Origin: Centroberyx gerrardi | Taxonomy: Eukaryota; Chordata; Actinopteri; Beryciformes; Berycidae | DNA length: 64,000 nt | Assembly: GCF_048128805.1 (NCBI RefSeq) | Contig: NC_136005.1 | Coordinates: 18,874,260-18,938,259 of the forward strand | Direction: 5' to 3' | In this document: one piece after another, positions 61,501 through 64,000 of the stretch | How positions within the stretch are numbered: the first letter of the stretch is position 1 | Layout: each line of letters begins with the position of its first letter | Translations under genes and position numbers: made by a program | The notes under the pieces: model-generated | The model's input: only the letters and a program-made list of their open reading frames with translations | Database searches by the model: none | What the model was told of the DNA's origin: nothing

Positions 61501-63880
61501 CGGCAGATGTATCCAATATCTCCGATTAGTTTTAATGTGACAATGAGACCCATAAACCTGCTGAAAGCTGTTAATAACACGCAGTGTAATTCTCCCAGGT
61601 GGTGGGAGCTGGGGAGAGGGGGCTGGATGGCCTGGGGTCCCTGACCTGTGAGTGCTGCTCCACGGCCTGAGCGTGCTCCTTCTGCAGCAGGCTGAGCTCT
61701 GCCTCCAGCCTCTGGCGGACCTCCTGGAGGTGGCTATGGGAGCTCTCCAGGGCTTGTTTCTCAGCGAGTAGATTCATCATCTCCTGTTGGACCCGTGCTG
61801 TCTCCTCCCTGGCTGCGGCCCGCTCAACCTCAGCCTCCCGTCTACGTTCACCAAGCTCTGCCTTCTCACCCTCTGTCTGGAAGCCAAACACCAATCATCA
61901 AACGTTTCACTCTGGCAAAAATGATTTGAGTGTATAAAGAAGCTATTCAACTCTGCCTTCCATCGCCATTATAGGACAACAGGCCCACTGACCAGCAGCA
62001 GTATACGGTTGAGTTCCACCTTGTCATTGGCCAAGCCTTCGCTCAGGGCAGCCATTTTGGCTAGAGAGTCTTTTAAGGCAGCCTCCTGGTTCTGCAGTTT
62101 GGTGAGGGCTAACTCCTGCTCGGCACTCTGGGACTCCATCTGTGGAGTGTATCATAAATATCAGAAGGATTAAAACTATCAGGACTCCCAGAGAGAATCC
62201 AGTACAGGCTACCTGGTGAAATACACAGCAGTCTACCTTGCTGAGAGCCAGAGCGAGGCTGGCCTTGTCATCCTCCAACACCTCCTTCTGCAGCGTGATT
62301 TGACTCAGAGCCTCCTTCATTGTCACAAGCTCCCTGCGCAGGTCAGAGTGTTTCCCTTCAAGTTGCTCCAGACTCCTCTCACTAAAACACATAAAACATA
62401 TCACATACATGTCTTTCTCTTTCTCTCTCACACACACATACACACACACATTATTTATATAAACAAAATCTCTTAACAGTAATCCATCTCTACTTTGAAA
62501 GATGGAGAAATGTCGGTGCCAAAGGCCAGAACTCTAAGGGAGTTACTTTTTTTACTGGATCGCATGTCCTGCTCTCATTCTCAGCTAATCAAATTTTTGA
62601 AGCAAAAGGAAAACCTCACAAGGAGAAAAAAAAAGTCACCCTCTTGCATGAGTGTAGTAATGCAATGTAAATCATTTACATTTTCATCCAAATGTCGTCC
62701 GGGTGCATTGCCGGCCGGAGAATGACATGTGTTACTGATCTGAACTCTAAACAAACGGAGCTCGAAAACAAGCGCGGGTGACGGGATGTGCGTTGTGTAA
62801 CGGTCATTCGCCCTGCTCGTAACTGTACCCTCTCTGGGCCTCTGCGCGCTGCCGTGCCAGCTGCCTCTCCAGATCCTCCCTCTGCTGCCTCAGGAGGTCC
62901 CGCTGTCTCTGGAGCTCCAGTGACGAGCCCCTCAGTACCTCCAGCTCCGCACGCTGGGAGTCCACCTCCTGCCGCAGTCCCGACTGCAGCTTCTCCAGGC
63001 TGCCCTTCTCACTGTGAGCAATGGAGGAAGAAAGAAAGAAAGACAGTAAGAAAGACAGAAGAACAGAAAGATGGAAAGAAAGGAAGAAAGGAAGAAAGAA
63101 AAAAAGAAGAAGGAAGGAAGGAAGACAGACAGAGAGAGAGCAAAGGCCCATTGTTGTACAATAATAATAATAATCTAATAATCATCATCATCATCATCAT
63201 CATCATCACACTTAAATTGTATATCGTTTTTCCAAAAACAATATTAACAAGACACTTTATTTTTTTAAACATTTTCTAGTACATTGGTTTTATTTTTGGT
63301 GCCTTGTAAATATTGTTTCTGGAAAAGTGCTATACAATGTAAGTGTTGTGATGATGATGATTGTTCACTATTAAAAATAAAACAAAACTATAATCATCAT
63401 CATCATCATAATAACACTTGAATTGTAGCTCATTTTTCCAAAAACAACATATACAGGCAACTTCACCAGAAACAAAACCAGAGTATACAAAATACAAAAC
63501 AAAAACAATATATAACTAGGAACATAAACACAGCAAAAAAGAAACAAAAAGAATAGGTATAAAAGCAAAAACTATTATAATGCAGCCTCCAAAAGTCCCG
63601 AGGCCCTAATGGCAAAGGCCTAATCACCATTCTACACAAAGGAAGTACGTTATCAAGGTGTATATGGGTCAGCTTGCTACCTGGAGATTAGCTCCAGTGA
63701 GGAGTGATATCTGTTGCAGTCTCTGTGGCTCTCCTCCAAGGCTTTTTTAGCCTCCTGGCCTTCCTTCCGCACTTCCTGGATCTTCTGTTCCGCCTCCCTC
63801 CTCTCAGTGTCTCTCTCCTGCAGGTGATCACGCAGCGTGTCCGCTTGCTCTAGGGCCGCATCCAGACGCCCACGCAGATC
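49516..63880 (-). CDS. crocc2: crocc2, 3' part: rootletin-family ciliary rootlet coiled-coil protein
   Basis: Twenty-four exons join in frame to 4413 nt, 1470 residues plus TAA; the 5' part lies beyond 64000. Rootletin (CROCC) and CROCC2 are long coiled-coil proteins of the ciliary rootlet and centrosome linker. Nearly all residues here form Leu/Glu/Gln/Arg heptads. Family marks: DSLAKMAALSEGLANDKVEL, RRELQELRRQ, EARREAFTLKQRV, SLREFLQELRDTQRDR and, close to the end, REKAHRQRVKCLEEQVLTLK. A Ser/Arg/Pro-rich break at in-window residues about 909-936 interrupts the coil where rootletin also has a GLGR-type linker. CROCC2 is preferred to CROCC because sned1 lies directly behind it, as I recall for human 2q37.3; sequence alone cannot exclude crocc. 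No membrane or enzymatic domain. Confidence 0.85.
49729..49908 (-). CDS. crocc2: crocc2 exon 23 in window
   Basis: 60 codons: GQISQLERSHAQRLLEVTSR and ETREKAHRQRVKCLEEQ, the C-terminal rootletin signature. Confidence 0.94.
50055..50186 (-). CDS. crocc2: crocc2 exon 22 in window
   Basis: 44 codons: VELERLRREEEAALAAQGKE and TLEQELDEKQVEVQILQ. Donor GTGAGA. Confidence 0.9.
50561..50761 (-). CDS. crocc2: crocc2 exon 21 in window
   Basis: 67 codons: TLKQRQEAELQAQGSSQQLQ, ERAELERVLTRLGKDKASLR and KTLEK. 'RLGKDKASLRKTLEK' parallels rootletin 'RLEKDRVALRRTLDK'. Confidence 0.93.
50886..51035 (-). CDS. crocc2: crocc2 exon 20 in window
   Basis: 50 codons in phase 0: ERLDKTRDALSESKRLNHTL and LRNSELEKHNRSLKE. 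Acceptor CCATAG, donor GTGAGT. Confidence 0.9.
51036..51698 (-). other. crocc2: crocc2 intron (0.66 kb)
   Basis: Unique sequence, no exon or repeat recognised. Confidence 0.7.
51699..52139 (-). CDS. crocc2: crocc2 exon 19 in window (largest exon)
   Basis: 147 codons in phase 0: EKLERSQGLESRADAEQRKL, QRTLEGELQRAQLKAAELDA and QLQRALTVSEQDRRLLQ. 'SQRTLEGELQR' is close to rootletin. Confidence 0.93.
52231..52394 (-). CDS. crocc2: crocc2 exon 18 in window
   Basis: It encodes REIAERLQGAQTSLSLQEEV and GGEVAKLRTSLQAAEAESKA. Acceptor TTCCAG, donor GTATGT. Confidence 0.9.
52479..52599 (-). CDS. crocc2: crocc2 exon 17 in window
   Basis: It encodes DEAKAQIASLSRQVTELKGG and QLLKLQKALKELEE. Donor GTGAGG. 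Confidence 0.9.
52832..52962 (-). CDS. crocc2: crocc2 exon 16 in window
   Basis: It encodes VSRGEDEELDVDTVQTSLRE and FLQELRDTQRDR, the restart of the coil after the break. Acceptor GTGTAG, donor GTATAT. Confidence 0.92.
53060..53444 (-). CDS. crocc2: crocc2 exon 15 in window (coil then SR/Pro-rich break)
   Basis: 128 codons: AAGLQRRVVELEEAEHQNRE, LKLVGLYSALRRTLGIGRTG, then GSRRRSPSPWRNHLPVK. Coil-breaking residues begin at about 53144. The RSPSP motif is a possible proline-directed phosphorylation site. Confidence 0.92.
53445..54222 (-). other. crocc2: crocc2 intron (0.8 kb)
   Basis: AT-rich and weakly self-similar around 53630-53830 (repeated 'gggattatgg'-like stretches). No exon. Confidence 0.65.
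54223..54390 (-). CDS. crocc2: crocc2 exon 14 in window
   Basis: 56 codons without Met: VKVLEGENSQQSQDLRELQA and EEARREAFTLKQRVLECEVG. Acceptor GAGCAG, donor GTAGAA. Confidence 0.9.
54484..54643 (-). CDS. crocc2: crocc2 exon 13 in window
   Basis: It encodes LRRAVEEREQKVAVLEECRS and LEKSRLQARRELQELRRQ, the latter nearly identical to rootletin. Acceptor GATTAG, donor GTGAAG. Confidence 0.92.
54756..54994 (-). CDS. crocc2: crocc2 exon 12 in window
   Basis: It encodes VEGLQRQLLEAEDGRSVGRR, LRRLLGDETRDKEAIQASNQ and IKRAESDNN. Donor GTACAG. Confidence 0.92.
54995..57453 (-). other. crocc2: crocc2 intron (2.5 kb)
   Basis: No exon is supported. A GA/CT-biased stretch at 55860-55950 and a purine-rich one near 56050 make open frames with Pro/Ser bias that do not look like rootletin. 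The remainder is unrecognised. Confidence 0.7.
57454..57597 (-). CDS. crocc2: crocc2 exon 11 in window
   Basis: 48 codons in phase 0: NTMAVLQSELQDLHSRFEES and SLTEQVRELNQQREHAKQE. Donor GTGAGG. Confidence 0.9.
57903..58037 (-). CDS. crocc2: crocc2 exon 10 in window
   Basis: 45 codons in phase 0: ALSQKAAEKAALTERLAALQ and MEMERLRREALSKQEQDK. The first stretch is close to rootletin 'EKAALEERL'. Confidence 0.9.
58127..58304. repeat. Common teleost interspersed repeat
   Basis: It begins 'attttagtcatttagctaa' plus 'cttatccacagcaactta' and ends 'attgaacctgggact' plus 'ctctaaccactaggatgccc'. This order fits the same family as 42249-42300. It lies in a short crocc2 intron. Confidence 0.65.
58377..58556 (-). 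CDS. crocc2: crocc2 exon 9 in window
   Basis: 60 codons in phase 0: EQQCAELMAQREQAEEQLRR and ELARLQQDCNRSLLQAESEK. Donor GTGTGT. Confidence 0.88.
58665..58834 (-). CDS. crocc2: crocc2 exon 8 in window
   Basis: It encodes DAARMRVDAEQQVAQAAQER and NREQTHREQLEAERRYK. Acceptor GTCCAG, donor GTACAA. Confidence 0.88.
59212..59339 (-). CDS. crocc2: crocc2 exon 7 in window
   Basis: It has no internal Met. It encodes VEKESLETALFESQELASSL and LEGERRSLLLANEALT, with Arg codons split at both ends. Acceptor TTCCAG, donor GTGAGT. Confidence 0.88.
59637..59830 (-). CDS. crocc2: crocc2 exon 6 in window
   Basis: It encodes VNRQMQAVSEELSACRKELD and DRAALDVQLTSAERKACGLT. The donor directly abuts a CA-rich tract (59600-59632). 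Confidence 0.88.
59831..61645 (-). other. crocc2: crocc2 intron (1.8 kb)
   Basis: AT-rich, with no exon-like frame and no repeat I can name. The frame joins cleanly across it. Confidence 0.75.
61646..61876 (-). CDS. crocc2: crocc2 exon 5 in window
   Basis: 77 codons in phase 0 encoding GEKAELGERRREAEVERAAA, EKQALESSHSHLQEVRQRLE and AQAVEQHSQ. Donor GTCAGG. Confidence 0.9.
61993..62139 (-). CDS. crocc2: crocc2 exon 4 in window
   Basis: 49 codons in phase 0: MESQSAEQELALTKLQNQEA then KDSLAKMAALSEGLANDKVE. The second stretch is one of the best-conserved rootletin segments. Confidence 0.92.
62237..62381 (-). CDS. crocc2: crocc2 exon 3 in window
   Basis: It encodes ERSLEQLEGKHSDLRRELVT and ITLQKEVLEDDKASLALALS. 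Acceptor TTTTAG, donor GTAGAC. Confidence 0.88.
62829..63011 (-). CDS. crocc2: crocc2 exon 2 in window
   Basis: It encodes GSLEKLQSGLRQEVDSQRAE and RQQREDLERQLARQRAEAQR. Donor GTACAG splits a Gly codon. Confidence 0.87.
63030..63140. repeat. Purine-rich (GAAA)n tract
   Basis: Imperfect GAAA/GGAA repeats in a crocc2 intron, starting about 20 bases from an exon acceptor. They encode long false Phe/Leu/Ser frames on the minus strand. Confidence 0.9.
63160..63455. repeat. Three copies of a LINE-like 3' tail around ATC repeats
   Basis: The motif 'ttgtttctggaaaagtgcta' followed by 'tacaatgtaagtgttgtga' and (TGA)n stands on plus at 63309-63362. Two copies in the opposite orientation stand at about 63180-63245 and 63392-63452, each with a (ATC)n tail. 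A simple-repeat tail after 'aagtgctatacaa' is typical of the 3' end of vertebrate LINEs or LINE-tailed SINEs. Confidence 0.6.
63681..63880 (-). CDS. crocc2: crocc2 exon (first in window)
   Basis: Acceptor CCACAG, phase-0 start DLRGRLDAALEQADTLRDHL, ending in a Ser codon split by donor GTAGCA. No further exon is seen up to 64000. Confidence 0.85.
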
Positions 63881-64000
63881 CTGTGGATTATACGTGTGTG
63901 TTTGTTATGTGGGTTAAGACACTGGGGCGAAAAGTTATTATAATGTATTCAACACATCTTCCCCCATATTTCATGGATCAGCTTCAAAAGATCTTCCTCA

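Noticed and set aside
63160..63215. ATC/AAT repeats considered as a CRISPR-like array
   Set aside because: Simple triplet microsatellite without spacers, in a vertebrate genome.
62788..63279. 163-codon plus-strand frame
   Set aside because: Antisense of a crocc2 exon followed by purine repeats read as Lys/Glu.

Overview
The window is nuclear DNA of a vertebrate, most likely a ray-finned (teleost) fish. Genes are split into many short exons with GT-AG introns, CA and CT microsatellites are common, and the interspersed repeats look teleost: a Tc1-like remnant, decayed LINE reverse transcriptase, and the repeat family carrying the 'gctcttatccagagc' motif. I see no prokaryotic operon, CRISPR array, virus or rRNA/tRNA gene. 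All three genes lie on the minus strand, so transcription runs from high to low coordinates.

Layout, in transcription order. (1) About 64000-48800: the 3' part of a rootletin-family gene, best called crocc2. Twenty-four exons give about 1470 in-frame residues of nearly continuous coiled coil ending in a stop at 49516. Its 5' part lies beyond the right edge. (2) 47537-23625: a complete sned1 gene (sushi, nidogen and EGF-like domains). My model has 30 coding exons, 4143 nt and 1380 aa: signal peptide, NIDO domain, a long EGF array, one sushi domain, more EGFs, three FN3 domains, a linker, a final EGF and a Cys/basic tail. (3) 20393-638: the 5' part of ryk (Wnt-binding receptor pseudokinase). 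Exons 1-4 encode the signal peptide and WIF domain. The transmembrane and kinase-like exons lie beyond the left edge. Intron 1 is about 18.2 kb and holds several repeat remnants.

The crocc2-sned1 pair stands head to tail, with under 1.5 kb between the crocc2 stop region and the sned1 start. From memory this pairing also exists at human 2q37.3, whereas human RYK is on chromosome 3, so ryk next to sned1 looks like a lineage-specific junction. The three genes share no obvious pathway: a ciliary rootlet coiled coil, a secreted matrix protein and a Wnt receptor.

The rest is introns and two intergenic spacers. They hold microsatellites, several short inverted-repeat (MITE-like) elements, a LINE reverse-transcriptase relic, and two candidate regulatory blocks in sned1 introns. 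Exon limits were read by eye from splice sites, reading-frame continuity and family resemblance, without RNA evidence. I found no previously undescribed gene system.
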